A DNA stretch of 64,000 nucleotides, taken from contig NZ_BGJX01000005.1 of NCBI RefSeq assembly GCF_009811655.1, positions 119,836 through 183,835 of the forward strand, read 5' to 3'. The stretch comes from Methylosinus sp. Ce-a6 (GTDB lineage: Bacteria; Pseudomonadota; Alphaproteobacteria; Rhizobiales; Beijerinckiaceae). The notes below the pieces were generated by a model, which worked only from the letters and a program-made list of their open reading frames with translations, had not been told where the DNA came from and ran no database searches. Position numbers and translations under genes: made by a program. This document shows, piece by piece, positions 14,508 to 22,298 of this stretch (its first letter is position 1; each line of letters begins with the position of its first letter).

Positions 14508-14782
14508 GCGCGCGCCTCCCCGAACAATGCATCGCGCCATTGGGGAATCGCGCTGAGAAGTTCCGTCGCCCACACGAGCGCCGAGTCATGAGACATTGTC
14601 GCCAGCACATCGGCGTAGAACATGTCCGGCCGCGTCACGTTCCAGAAACGCACCTCGGCGCCAAAGATCGCCACGCTGTCAGCGGTCGGATGGGCGCAGT
14701 TCTCGGCGAGGAGGCCGGCGACGGCGATCATGAGCTGTTCGCGCTCGGCCCGCGCCGCCGCGAAATCGATGATGGTGGTCAT
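14504..14782 (-). CDS. Hypothetical protein (92 aa), early region
   Basis: A small acidic protein (MTTIIDFAAARAEREQL start, Trp-containing C-terminal half). It overlaps its neighbours by 4 bases at both ends. No family or catalytic motif is recognised. Position between the integrase/excisionase-like genes and the replication genes fits an early phage gene. Confidence 0.65.
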   Translation of the reverse strand: MTTIIDFAAARAEREQLMIAVAGLLAENCAHPTADSVAIFGAEVRFWNVTRPDMFYADVLATMSHDSALVWATELLSAIPQWRDALFGEARA

Positions 14783-14985
14783 CCGCGCGCCTCACCATAG
14801 CAGAGGCCGGCGACGAAGCTCGCGGCGAGAGGCGACAGACGGAACCGACGCGCGAGATGCGCGACGCGGAAGGCTTGAAGGTTAGGCGCAGAGAAGATAT
14901 TCTCGGAGACGTTCGCTGCCGTGAACAATTCCCGAGCCCGGTCGGCGCCTGCCCGCGCCACCGGGTTCAGCTTTGAAGAGACCAT
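14779..14985 (-). CDS. Hypothetical protein (68 aa), early region
   Basis: A small basic protein with an AFRVAHLARRFRLSPLAASFVAGLCYGEA stretch that could fold as a short helical DNA-binding unit. It is two bases from the upstream gene and overlaps the next one (ATGA). Not recognised. Confidence 0.55.
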   Translation of the reverse strand: MVSSKLNPVARAGADRARELFTAANVSENIFSAPNLQAFRVAHLARRFRLSPLAASFVAGLCYGEARG

Positions 14986-14987
14986 CG

Positions 14988-15233
14988 TTATGCGGCTTCC
15001 GTCTGCTTGCCGGCAATGCGACGGCCGATCGTGCGGCGACCGAAGCCGAGTTCCTTCGCAGCGTCGCCGGCATTCACCAGCTCTTCGCGACCGAGGTCCG
15101 GCATTGGCTCGTCTGGCTTCACGAGGCCATGTGCGACGAGCAGTGCTCGCTTGTAGCGTTCGAGGTCGTGGCGGCGGAAAAAGAGCCGACCCCGAAGACG
15201 GATCGGAGTGGGAAATTCGGGAAGTGTAGACAT
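14988..15233 (-). CDS. Excisionase-like helix-turn-helix protein
   Basis: An 81-residue protein. The stretch PTPIRLRGRLFFRRHDLERYKRALL matches the wing and second helix of MerR/excisionase-type DNA-binding proteins, and VNAGDAAKELGFGRRTIGRRIAGKQ is a second helix-turn-helix-like stretch. Two genes downstream of the integrase in the same operon, it is the best candidate for the recombination directionality factor. The assignment to excision rather than general regulation is inference. Confidence 0.65.
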   Translation of the reverse strand: MSTLPEFPTPIRLRGRLFFRRHDLERYKRALLVAHGLVKPDEPMPDLGREELVNAGDAAKELGFGRRTIGRRIAGKQTEAA

Positions 15234-15284
15234 TGGTTCCCTCGTCTCGAATTGACGAGGGGCAGAATGGCGAGCGTCCGCGAG

Positions 15285-16073
15285 TTAGTCGCCTTTCCCG
15301 CTATGACGATATGGGTCGAATTTTTTCTGCGCCTCTCTCGCGCAGCGCAGGGCGTCGGTCTTTACACCGATGAAGCCAAACACGTCCGTGACGAGTTCGA
15401 GGTAGTCCCCCTGCGGATAACCCGCGACGGCTGGCCGCGTGTGCTGCGGAGCCCCTGCATAAGGCACAAGGTGCGGCGCGGGGCGCGCTGGCGGAACGAT
15501 GATCGTCGGGCGCTTCCCCGTCATTTCGAAAAAATCGAGAGCGAGTCGCCGTGCCACCGCATGGGCGCGATGGTCGGCTTGGCGGCCTTCGTCTTGTGTC
15601 TCTCGCGGACAGGCCCGGCGCGCCAATTCCGCCACAAGCCTGAGGTCGGCGGCCAACGATGCGCGATCGGATGTCTCGTCTCGCAACCACGTCGGAAGAA
15701 GCTTCCGCATCACACCCATGTCGACCACAAAATCTGGATTCCATGGAGGGACGTTCGCCAAAGCTTCGATTGATGTTCCATGCAGCGTCTCGATTATCTC
15801 CGCGAGTTTTTGGCGGGCTTTGTTCTTCTGTAATTTCGGATCAAGCAAAGCGCCGGCGAGCGAAGCCGCGCGGGTCGCGAGTTCCGACAGCTCCTTTTTT
15901 GTCGTTTTCGTTAATGCGACGCGAAACGCGCGACTCGGCGAACCAGGGTAAACGGAGAAAAGGATAAGGCGATCGACAGCGAGCGAAATATCATGCGGCG
16001 ATGCGGTGCATCCAGGAAGCCGCTCAAAGACTTCGGTCAGCTTCTTTCGTAATTCGCTACAGCAAGCGATCAT
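15285..16073 (-). CDS. Hypothetical protein (262 aa) following the integrase
   Basis: The ATG at 16073 overlaps the integrase stop (ATGA). The N-terminal two thirds is helical (ELRKKLTEVFERL, SELATRAASLAGALL). A proline-rich stretch (IIVPPARPAPHLVPY) precedes a short helical end. No enzyme motif is visible and I recognise no family. Translational coupling to the integrase suggests a role in establishment or recombination. Confidence 0.7.
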   Translation of the reverse strand: MIACCSELRKKLTEVFERLPGCTASPHDISLAVDRLILFSVYPGSPSRAFRVALTKTTKKELSELATRAASLAGALLDPKLQKNKARQKLAEIIETLHGTSIEALANVPPWNPDFVVDMGVMRKLLPTWLRDETSDRASLAADLRLVAELARRACPRETQDEGRQADHRAHAVARRLALDFFEMTGKRPTIIVPPARPAPHLVPYAGAPQHTRPAVAGYPQGDYLELVTDVFGFIGVKTDALRCAREAQKKFDPYRHSGKGD

Positions 16074-17401
16074 ACGCCGGCCCTCGCCTTCGCCAACTCG
16101 ACGACGTTTCCGGCTGGCTTGCCCGCGACGATCGCCTCGACACGGCGCGCCCACGCGTCGAGCGCTTGGCGCTTCTCTGCGCTGTAGGAGTAGCGGTTGT
16201 AGGTCCGTGCAACGCCTTTGATTATGCCGGATCGATGGTTCAATACGGCTTCGACGACGTGAGGCGGAATGCCGAGCCCGGCCATGCCGGTGTCCGCCGT
16301 GCGACGCAGATCGTGCAGTGTCCAGCGCTCTGGCGGCGTAACCTTCTCCGAGTTGGCCGCGACCTTTTGCATCGCCTCGAGGATGGCGGCGTCGAATTGA
16401 TTCTTCGCCCGGCTGTAACCAGAGACGGGCGTCGTTCCTGTCGTTGTGAAGATGTAGCCCGGCGTTCCCTTCCCGCCTTCGATCTTGGGAAGGCTCTTCA
16501 GGATCGCGACGGCAGCGTCGGATAGCGGGATTTCATGGGCGGCACCGTTCTTCGCGCGCTCTTTCGGAAGAGTCCACAACTTGCCGGCGAGGTCGACCTC
16601 TCCCCAGGTCATGGCGCCGACCTCGTCGCGCCGCGCGCCCGTGAGGAGGAGAAGCTTCCCGATCTGGCCGAAGGGCCATCCCGCGGATTCGAATGCGCCC
16701 CAGGCGAGCCGCAGTTCATCGTCCGTCAGCACGCGGTCGCGGCTAATCTCGACGACCGGCGCCTTTACACGGTCGCAAGGAGAGGTCTCGATTATGCCGC
16801 GGCCGATCGCCCAATTGCAGACGCGGCGGAAGGCCGCGAGCGTCCGGTTCGCCAGGATCGGGGCAGGGCGGTCGACAATCTCGTCGAGCAGCGCATTAAT
16901 GTCTGCCCGCGTGATATCGCCAAGGCGACGGCCGAGCCATGGGCCGCTCTTTTCGACCGTGCCGTCTTCCTTCTCTTCGACGTAGGCAATCTCACGCTTA
17001 AGGATGCGCTCGACCTCGCGCCAAGATGCTTCCCGCGTGTTCGGCTTGGCCTGCCGCTTGATGTAGGCGGCGCAGACATTCTCGAGCAGGTCGTGAGCGG
17101 GCCGAGCCGCGGCGGCCTGCCGCTTCGCTTCCTTCTTCTGTCCGGCCGGGTCTTCGCCACGCGCCGCGGTGACGAGCGCGGCGCTCGCCAGTTCGCGAGC
17201 CGCTTTGAGGTCGATTGCCGGATAGGTGCCGAGGGTCAGCTTTCTGGACTGTCCGAGAAAGCGATAGCGCACGGCCCAAGAGCGCGCGCCCGACGGCTGC
17301 ATGACGAGATAGAGACCGCGGACCAAGCCGTCCGGGATTTCCCGGCGAACGGCTTCCGGCTTGGTCTTTTCGATCGCCGCTATCGTGAGCGCCTTGGCCA
17401 T
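16070..17401 (-). CDS. Tyrosine recombinase, P4-type integrase
   Basis: The protein has 443 residues. An N-terminal DUF4102 arm-binding domain (about 1-90, GLVRGLYLVMQPSGARSWAVRYR) precedes a core-binding domain and the catalytic domain. Catalytic residues are Arg257 (TGARRDE), probable Lys284, His363 and Arg366 (LHDLRRT), His389 (LNHRSG) and Tyr401 (TYNRYSY). All are present, so it is probably active on the tRNA-Arg att sites. AAGGGG precedes the ATG. It is the first gene of the leftward chain, 160 bp from the right att copy. Confidence 0.97.
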   Translation of the reverse strand: MAKALTIAAIEKTKPEAVRREIPDGLVRGLYLVMQPSGARSWAVRYRFLGQSRKLTLGTYPAIDLKAARELASAALVTAARGEDPAGQKKEAKRQAAAARPAHDLLENVCAAYIKRQAKPNTREASWREVERILKREIAYVEEKEDGTVEKSGPWLGRRLGDITRADINALLDEIVDRPAPILANRTLAAFRRVCNWAIGRGIIETSPCDRVKAPVVEISRDRVLTDDELRLAWGAFESAGWPFGQIGKLLLLTGARRDEVGAMTWGEVDLAGKLWTLPKERAKNGAAHEIPLSDAAVAILKSLPKIEGGKGTPGYIFTTTGTTPVSGYSRAKNQFDAAILEAMQKVAANSEKVTPPERWTLHDLRRTADTGMAGLGIPPHVVEAVLNHRSGIIKGVARTYNRYSYSAEKRQALDAWARRVEAIVAGKPAGNVVELAKARAGV

Positions 17402-17425
17402 CTGTCGCCCCTTGGGGTATCAGCC

Positions 17426-17504
17426 GGGTAACGAAATGAGGCTGTCTCGCGTCGTTACCCCATGTCCTAGACACTACCGGACAAGGCCATAAATCACAAG
17501 TGAT
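17426..17504 (-). promoter_or_regulatory. Inverted repeats in the integrase control region
   Basis: Two perfect inverted repeats lie upstream of the integrase: GGGTAACG (17426-17433) with CGTTACCC (17453-17460), and ATCAC-AA-GTGAT (17493-17504). They sit between the integrase start and the att core, where arm sites or a repressor site would be expected. Confidence 0.5.
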
Positions 17505-17561
17505 AATTCGGAAATGTCGTAGCATAGCGTCTGCTTTTGTCTCGCTCTGTCGGGGGTAATT

Positions 17562-17612
17562 AACTGCCTTCGAAGCAGTAGGTCGTAGGTTCGAATCCTA
17601 CCGGGGTCGCCA
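17562..17612 (+). other. Right attachment site (51-bp copy of tRNA-Arg 3' half)
   Basis: An exact copy of 1860-1910. It lacks the 5' half of the tRNA, so it is a junction and not a gene. Sequence upstream of it is unrelated to the tRNA 5' half. Confidence 0.95.
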
Positions 17613-17658
17613 GCGCGCCGTTCGTCCGCGGAGCGCCGCGCGCAGAATCATTCCAAGA

Positions 17659-17901
17659 TCATTGCGAGATGTTTCCCGCCCCTTCCGGTCGACGCGGATC
17701 GGCTCCCGACCCCATCCGTCCGGCCGAGCCGGAATGGTCATATTTGCGATTCTGGCACTCGGCCGTGAGGCAGCGGCCGACGCTTCGTCCCTCGTAAAGC
17801 GGGGGAGAATGGGAATGGTCGGCGGCGCTTTCGGCCTTTGCGACGACGCTCGAGCAGACGAGCAATGTCGCCGTTGCGGGGATGAGTTTCGAAGCGAGCA
17901 T
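17659..17901 (-). CDS. Small exported hypothetical protein (80 aa)
   Basis: A signal peptide (MLASKLIPATATLLVCSSVVAKA) is followed by a 57-residue mature part with His, Tyr and two Cys residues (RCLTAECQNRKYDH). A strong GAGGAGG ribosome site lies eight bases before the ATG. No family is recognised. It is the first host gene outside the element. Confidence 0.6.
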   Translation of the reverse strand: MLASKLIPATATLLVCSSVVAKAESAADHSHSPPLYEGRSVGRCLTAECQNRKYDHSGSAGRMGSGADPRRPEGAGNISQ

Positions 17902-18092
17902 TTTTCGAAGCCTCCTCGTTTTTTCGAAGCCGAGAACGAGGACAGACTTGTCCTCGGCCCTCCGAGGCATGGCCGATCGGCGACGCCCCGACCTCGGGAC
18001 GTCGTAAATCGGTCGCTTCCTCAGTTTTTGGAGGCCCGCAGCTTCATTGAGATGCGGGACCGAGCGCGAGCTCGGCGGCGGCGGAGCGAGGC

Positions 18093-18353
18093 TCAGCCGG
18101 TCCTGGCCGTTTCCGGAAATTTGGCGAGAAAGGCGCGCAGCACGACGAGCTGATCCGCGGCGCGGCGCTTCAGCCCGAGATCCAGGAATCCGTCGAGATC
18201 GGAGACGATGAGATCGCGCACCACGGCCGGCCCATGGCGGAGTCCGAGCAGATAGGAGTCGAGAAGCGCGTCATGCCGCGCATCGGGCTTCACGCCCGAC
18301 ATGATTTCATTCGAAGTCGGCGATCGATCGAGAATCGCCATTGCGCCAATCAT
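18093..18353 (-). CDS. Conserved-looking hypothetical protein (86 aa)
   Basis: A small, mostly helical soluble protein (LLDSYLLGLRHGPAVVRDLIVSDLDGFLDLGLKRRA). AGGGA precedes the ATG at 18353 at suitable distance. No signal peptide or membrane segment is visible, and no function is recognised. Confidence 0.55.
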   Translation of the reverse strand: MIGAMAILDRSPTSNEIMSGVKPDARHDALLDSYLLGLRHGPAVVRDLIVSDLDGFLDLGLKRRAADQLVVLRAFLAKFPETARTG

Positions 18354-18479
18354 GGACCGTTCCCTTCGAAACCGCCGCCCGCGACATTACGTCGCGCCAC
18401 CGCTCGTCATTAAGCGGTTTTTCGAGCCAGCGGAATCGGGAGGACTACGTATCCGAAATCGTTCGAATTTTATGCTTTC

Positions 18480-19673
18480 TCAGCGGCTTGCGGCCAAACG
18501 CAGGCGCGCGAAGCCGGCGTCGAGATCGTCCTTCAGATCATTCGTGTCCTCGAGCCCGATCGAGAGCCTGAGCGCGGGGCCGCCCGGCGCCCATTGCGTC
18601 GCCGTGCGATAGGAGGCGCAGTCGAAGGGCAGCGCCAGGCTCTCGAAACCGCCCCAGGAATAGCCGAGGCCGAACAGCTCGAGCCCGTCGAGCATAGCGG
18701 CGACGGCGGCGGGAGGAACGGGCTTCAGAACGAGCGAGAACAATCCGGTCGAGCCGAGAAAGTCCCGTTTCCACAGCGCATGGTCCGGATGGCTCTCCAA
18801 GGCGGGATGGATCACATGCGCGACCTCGTCGCGCGAGGCGAGCCAGCGCGCCATCTCGAGCCCGGCGCGTTCCGCCTCGCGCAGCCGCAGCTCCATCGTG
18901 CGCATCCCGCGCAGCGCGAGAAAGACATCCTCGGGCCCCGGACACATGGCGAAGGCGTCATAGGTCGCCCGCAGCCGCCGCGCCCATTTGTCATTGGCCG
19001 AGACGAGGCCGAGCAGCAGATCCGAATGGCCGGAGAGATATTTGGTGCCGGCTTCGATGGCGAGATCGACGCCGCGCTCATGCGGCGGAAAGAAGAGCGG
19101 CGTCGCCCACGTATTGTCGAGGATCACGCAGACGCCTCTAGCATGGGCGATCTCGGCGATCGCCGGCACATCCTGCACTTCGAGCGTCTGCGAGCCCGGC
19201 GACTCGGTCAATATGGCCGTCGTGTTCGGACGCATCAGCCGGGCGACGTCGGGACCAACGCGCGGATCGTAATAGGTCGTCTCGACGCCGAGCCGTTTCA
19301 ACACGGTGTCGCAGAACATGCGCGCCGGCAGATAGCAGGAATCGGTCGCGAGCAGATGGTCTCCCGCCTTCACCGCCGTCAGCAGAGCGAGGGTGATCGC
19401 CGCGAGGCCGGACGGGACGGCGACCGCATCCGCCGCGTTGGAGACGTCGGCCCAGGCTTCCTCCAATGCGCGCGTCGTCGGCGTGCCCTTGGTCGCATAG
19501 GTATAGGCGCCGCGATTGGCGAGCAGCGACGCCGTGTCGGGAAAGAGCACGGTGGAGCCGCGGTAGATCGGCGTGTTCACGAAGCCGAATTGCTGCGACG
19601 GCGCGCGTCCGGCGTGGGCGAGGCGCGTGCGGCTTCGCTTTTTTCGCCCAGATTGTCCTTTAATCTCGCTCAT
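18480..19673 (-). CDS. metC: Cystathionine beta-lyase
   Basis: A 397-residue PLP enzyme of the Cys/Met metabolism family. The N-terminal substrate region TPIYRGSTVLFPD, the PLP-phosphate loop (AVPSGLAAITLALL), the cofactor Asp in ILDNTWATP, and the Schiff-base Lys in EAGTKYLSGHSD are present. FGLGYSWGGFESLALP is characteristic of MetC-type enzymes, which split cystathionine to homocysteine, pyruvate and ammonia. It is divergent from a polar amino acid binding-protein gene, an arrangement seen in Rhizobium next to aapJ. Confidence 0.92.
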   Translation of the reverse strand: MSEIKGQSGRKKRSRTRLAHAGRAPSQQFGFVNTPIYRGSTVLFPDTASLLANRGAYTYATKGTPTTRALEEAWADVSNAADAVAVPSGLAAITLALLTAVKAGDHLLATDSCYLPARMFCDTVLKRLGVETTYYDPRVGPDVARLMRPNTTAILTESPGSQTLEVQDVPAIAEIAHARGVCVILDNTWATPLFFPPHERGVDLAIEAGTKYLSGHSDLLLGLVSANDKWARRLRATYDAFAMCPGPEDVFLALRGMRTMELRLREAERAGLEMARWLASRDEVAHVIHPALESHPDHALWKRDFLGSTGLFSLVLKPVPPAAVAAMLDGLELFGLGYSWGGFESLALPFDCASYRTATQWAPGGPALRLSIGLEDTNDLKDDLDAGFARLRLAASR

Positions 19674-19797
19674 GTCTCGCCTGTCGCGCGTTTCGTCGAA
19701 AAGGATTTGCGGCGCCTGTTCCGCGCCGCATCATAGACTGTTTCGTCGCGCCGCGGCGCCGGCAGGTGGAAGACTCTAGCTGTAACCCGAGTAGGAA

Positions 19798-20814
19798 ATG
19801 ATCTCTCGCCTGTCTCGCCGCATCATCGTCGCCGTCGGCTTTCTCCTTCTCTGCGCCGCGGCCGAAGCCTCCACGCTCGATCAGGCGCAAAAGCGCGGAT
19901 TTCTGATCTGCGGCGCGAGCAATGGGCTGCCGGGCTTCGCGCATCAGGACGAGGCCGGCCGCTGGAGCGGCTTCGACGCCGATTTCTGCCGCGCGCTCGC
20001 CGCCGCCATCTTCGACGATCCGGACAAGATGCGTTTCGTGACGCTTTCGGCCAAGGACCGGGTGAAGGCGCTGCAGTCGGGCGCGGTCGATCTTCTCGCG
20101 CGCGGCGCCGCCTGGACGCTGTCGCGCGACGCCGGGCAGGGGCTCTCCTATGCGGCGATCACCTTCTTCGACGGGCAGGGATTTCTCGCCCGGAAAAAAA
20201 CCGTCTCCTCGCTGCGCGATCTCGGCGGCCTCGCGGTCTGCGTGCAGCAGGGCACGCCCTTCGAGCTCGACCTCGCCGATTTTCGCCGCGACGGCGTCAA
20301 GCCGATCGAGCCGCGCCCCTTCCCCACATTCGAGGAGGCGGCCAAGGCCTATTCCGAGGGCAAATGCGAGGCGCTGACCGCCGACCTCTCGACGCTCGCC
20401 GCAAAGCGGCAGGAGCTCGCCGCGCCGGCCGATCATGCGATCCTGCCCGAGCTCATCGACAAGGAGCCGCTCGGCCCCATCGTGCGGCAGGGCGACGACC
20501 GATGGTTCGACATCGTCCGCTGGACGCATTTCGCCATGGTGGACGCGGAAGAGCTCGGCGTGACCTCCGCCAATGTCGACGAGGAGCTGAAATCCGCTGA
20601 TCCGCGCGTGCGCCGCCTGCTCGGCGTCGACGGCGGCCGCGTGGAGGGTCTGGGGCTCGAGGCCGATTGGGTCTATCGCATCGTCAAGCATGTCGGCAAT
20701 TACGGCGAGGCCTTCGACCGCAATCTCGGCCCCGGCTCGCCCATCGGCCTCGACCGACGGCTCAACGCGCTCTGGACCAAGGGCGGGTTGATGTATGCGC
20801 CGCAGGTGCGGTGA
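19798..20814 (+). CDS. Amino-acid ABC transporter substrate-binding protein (AapJ-like)
   Basis: The protein has 338 residues. A signal peptide (RRIIVAVGFLLLCAAAEA) is followed by a family 3 solute-binding fold: VDLLARGAAWTLSRD, the QQGTPFELDLADF hinge region and the C-terminal VKHVGNYGEAFDRNLG typical of AapJ, the general L-amino-acid receptor. No permease or ATPase genes (aapQMP) follow, so it is an orphan or works with components encoded elsewhere. It is divergent from metC. Confidence 0.88.
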   Translation: MISRLSRRIIVAVGFLLLCAAAEASTLDQAQKRGFLICGASNGLPGFAHQDEAGRWSGFDADFCRALAAAIFDDPDKMRFVTLSAKDRVKALQSGAVDLLARGAAWTLSRDAGQGLSYAAITFFDGQGFLARKKTVSSLRDLGGLAVCVQQGTPFELDLADFRRDGVKPIEPRPFPTFEEAAKAYSEGKCEALTADLSTLAAKRQELAAPADHAILPELIDKEPLGPIVRQGDDRWFDIVRWTHFAMVDAEELGVTSANVDEELKSADPRVRRLLGVDGGRVEGLGLEADWVYRIVKHVGNYGEAFDRNLGPGSPIGLDRRLNALWTKGGLMYAPQVR

Positions 20815-20851
20815 GCGGCGGCGCGAGCGTCATCGCCGCCGTCCGGCGGAT

Positions 20852-21406
20852 TCACCCCGCGCCTGCGAGCCGAACCTTTCGCGCGCGCTCCCACCAGGCG
20901 GAGAGCGCGTCGAGATCATGCGCGAGGGATTCCGCCAGCGGGCCGGCGAACGCGCGCCATTCCTCGAGATAATGCGGCGAAACCGCCGTCACCACCGGGA
21001 CCTTGGCGATCATGGCGGCGCGGAAAGCGTCGGCGAGGCCGCCGCTCGAGGCCTCCTGCTTGCTGAATTTGCTGATGACCACGAGATCGACGCCCTCGGC
21101 GACGCGCCGCTCGATCGCGGCGCAGGCGAGCGCCAATTCGCTCGAATCGAGATTGCAGGCGACCGAGCCCGCCCCCAGATCCTGCGAGATGGAATAGAGC
21201 GCGCCATCGGTCACGTCGCGCAGGACGATGCGGCTGCGGCCCGTCGCCTCGTCGACGAGGCGCGCCTGCGTGACGCCGGCGACGCGCGTCCCCTTTTGCG
21301 CGAGCAGCCGCGCGAAATCGGCGATGAGCGCCTGCGCCTGCGCGCTCGGCTCGCCGGGCAGGGCGGCGATCGGCGCCGTAGATGGCAAGGAAGGGTAAAG
21401 GGTCAT
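20852..21406 (-). CDS. DUF2478 family protein
   Basis: The protein has 184 residues. The pattern LAQKGTRVAGVTQ, SRIVLRDVTDGALYSISQDLG, GSVACNLDSSELA and DLVVISKFSKQEASSGG fits DUF2478, an NTPase-like family often encoded near molybdate uptake or molybdenum cofactor genes. A classical Walker A motif is absent. I took the ATG at 21406 because GGAAAAG is well placed. No molybdenum gene is nearby. Confidence 0.8.
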   Translation of the reverse strand: MTLYPSLPSTAPIAALPGEPSAQAQALIADFARLLAQKGTRVAGVTQARLVDEATGRSRIVLRDVTDGALYSISQDLGAGSVACNLDSSELALACAAIERRVAEGVDLVVISKFSKQEASSGGLADAFRAAMIAKVPVVTAVSPHYLEEWRAFAGPLAESLAHDLDALSAWWERARKVRLAGAG

Positions 21407-21582
21407 GTCGCTTTTCCAAAGGCGCGGCATGTCCGCGATTTCTGTCGCGGCGCGCGGCGGACTTGGCCTATCCTCTCGAAATCGGCGGGGCGGTCGCCTC
21501 TTTCGGCGAGGCTCGCGCCTCTTGTCATTCCGGGGCTCCGCCCGATCTGATATAGACGGTCAGGGACGCGACGTGAACAGCC

Positions 21583-22287
21583 GTGAGCGATGAACGAGGC
21601 AATGCGCCGCTTTCCCCCTCCGCGCGCGCGGAGGCGGTGGAGGCGTTCATTCGGGAGGCGCGGCGCGTCGGCGCGGCGGCCGAGCGCGGCCGGCTGATCT
21701 TCGCGCTCGACGCCACGATGAGCCGCCAGCCGACATGGGATCTCGCGCAATCGTTGCAGGGACGCATGTTCGAGGCGGCGTCGGCGCTCGGCGGCCTCGA
21801 GGTCCAGCTCGTCTACTTTCGCGGCTTCGGCGAATGCCGCGCGTCGAATTTCGTCGGCGGCGGGCAGGGGCTCGCCGCTCTGATGTCGAAAATCTCCTGC
21901 CGCGGCGGCCGCACGCAGATCGCCAAGGTGTTCCGCCATGCGCTCGACGAGACGAGCGCGCGCCGTGTGGGCGCGCTGGTCTTCGTCGGCGACGCGATGG
22001 AGGAGGATGTCGACGAGCTCTGCGAGCTCGCCGGCCGGCTCGGCCTGAATGGAGTCAAGGCTTTCATGTTCCATGAGGGCGGCGATGCGGCGGCGGGCGC
22101 GGGTTTTCGCGAGATCGCGCGGCTGACGGGCGGGGCCTATGCGGCTTTCGACGCCTCGGCGCCGCGCCGCCTCGCCGAGCTGCTGGCGGCGGCGGCGGCC
22201 TATGCCGCGGGAGGTCTGGCCGAGCTCGAGCGGCGCGCCGGCAAAGGCGAGGACGCCGCCCGTCTTCTTCTCTCACAGATGGGGTGA
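21583..22287 (+). CDS. VWA-domain protein
   Basis: The protein has 234 residues and a GTG start. A von Willebrand A-like domain spans most of it: the MIDAS-like first strand LIFALDATMSRQPTWD, then LVYFRGFGECRAS and a VGALVFVGDAMEED strand. The usual DxSxS is DATMS, so metal binding is plausible. The protein is cytoplasmic. Its stop is 11 bases before the J-domain gene, suggesting they are co-expressed. Confidence 0.8.
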   Translation: MSDERGNAPLSPSARAEAVEAFIREARRVGAAAERGRLIFALDATMSRQPTWDLAQSLQGRMFEAASALGGLEVQLVYFRGFGECRASNFVGGGQGLAALMSKISCRGGRTQIAKVFRHALDETSARRVGALVFVGDAMEEDVDELCELAGRLGLNGVKAFMFHEGGDAAAGAGFREIARLTGGAYAAFDASAPRRLAELLAAAAAYAAGGLAELERRAGKGEDAARLLLSQMG

Positions 22288-22298
22288 GGAGCCGCTTC

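Larger units (their letters stand above)
1860..17612. mobile_element. Integrated phage-like element lacking capsid genes
   Basis: A 15.7-kb region between two exact 51-bp att copies in a tRNA-Arg gene. It holds a P4-type integrase, primase and helicase, both terminase-like subunits, tape measure and tail completion proteins, an XRE regulator and a superinfection-immunity-type gene. Most genes run leftward in tightly overlapping chains. No portal, maturation protease, major capsid, tail tube, baseplate, receptor-binding, holin or spanin gene is recognisable. It is therefore either a prophage that has lost its head and tail-tip genes or a phage satellite. The integrase lies at the att copy far from the intact tRNA. 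Confidence 0.92.

Noticed and set aside
17562..17612. A second tRNA-Arg gene
   Set aside because: Only the 3' half of the tRNA is present and no acceptor or D-arm precedes it; it is an attachment site.
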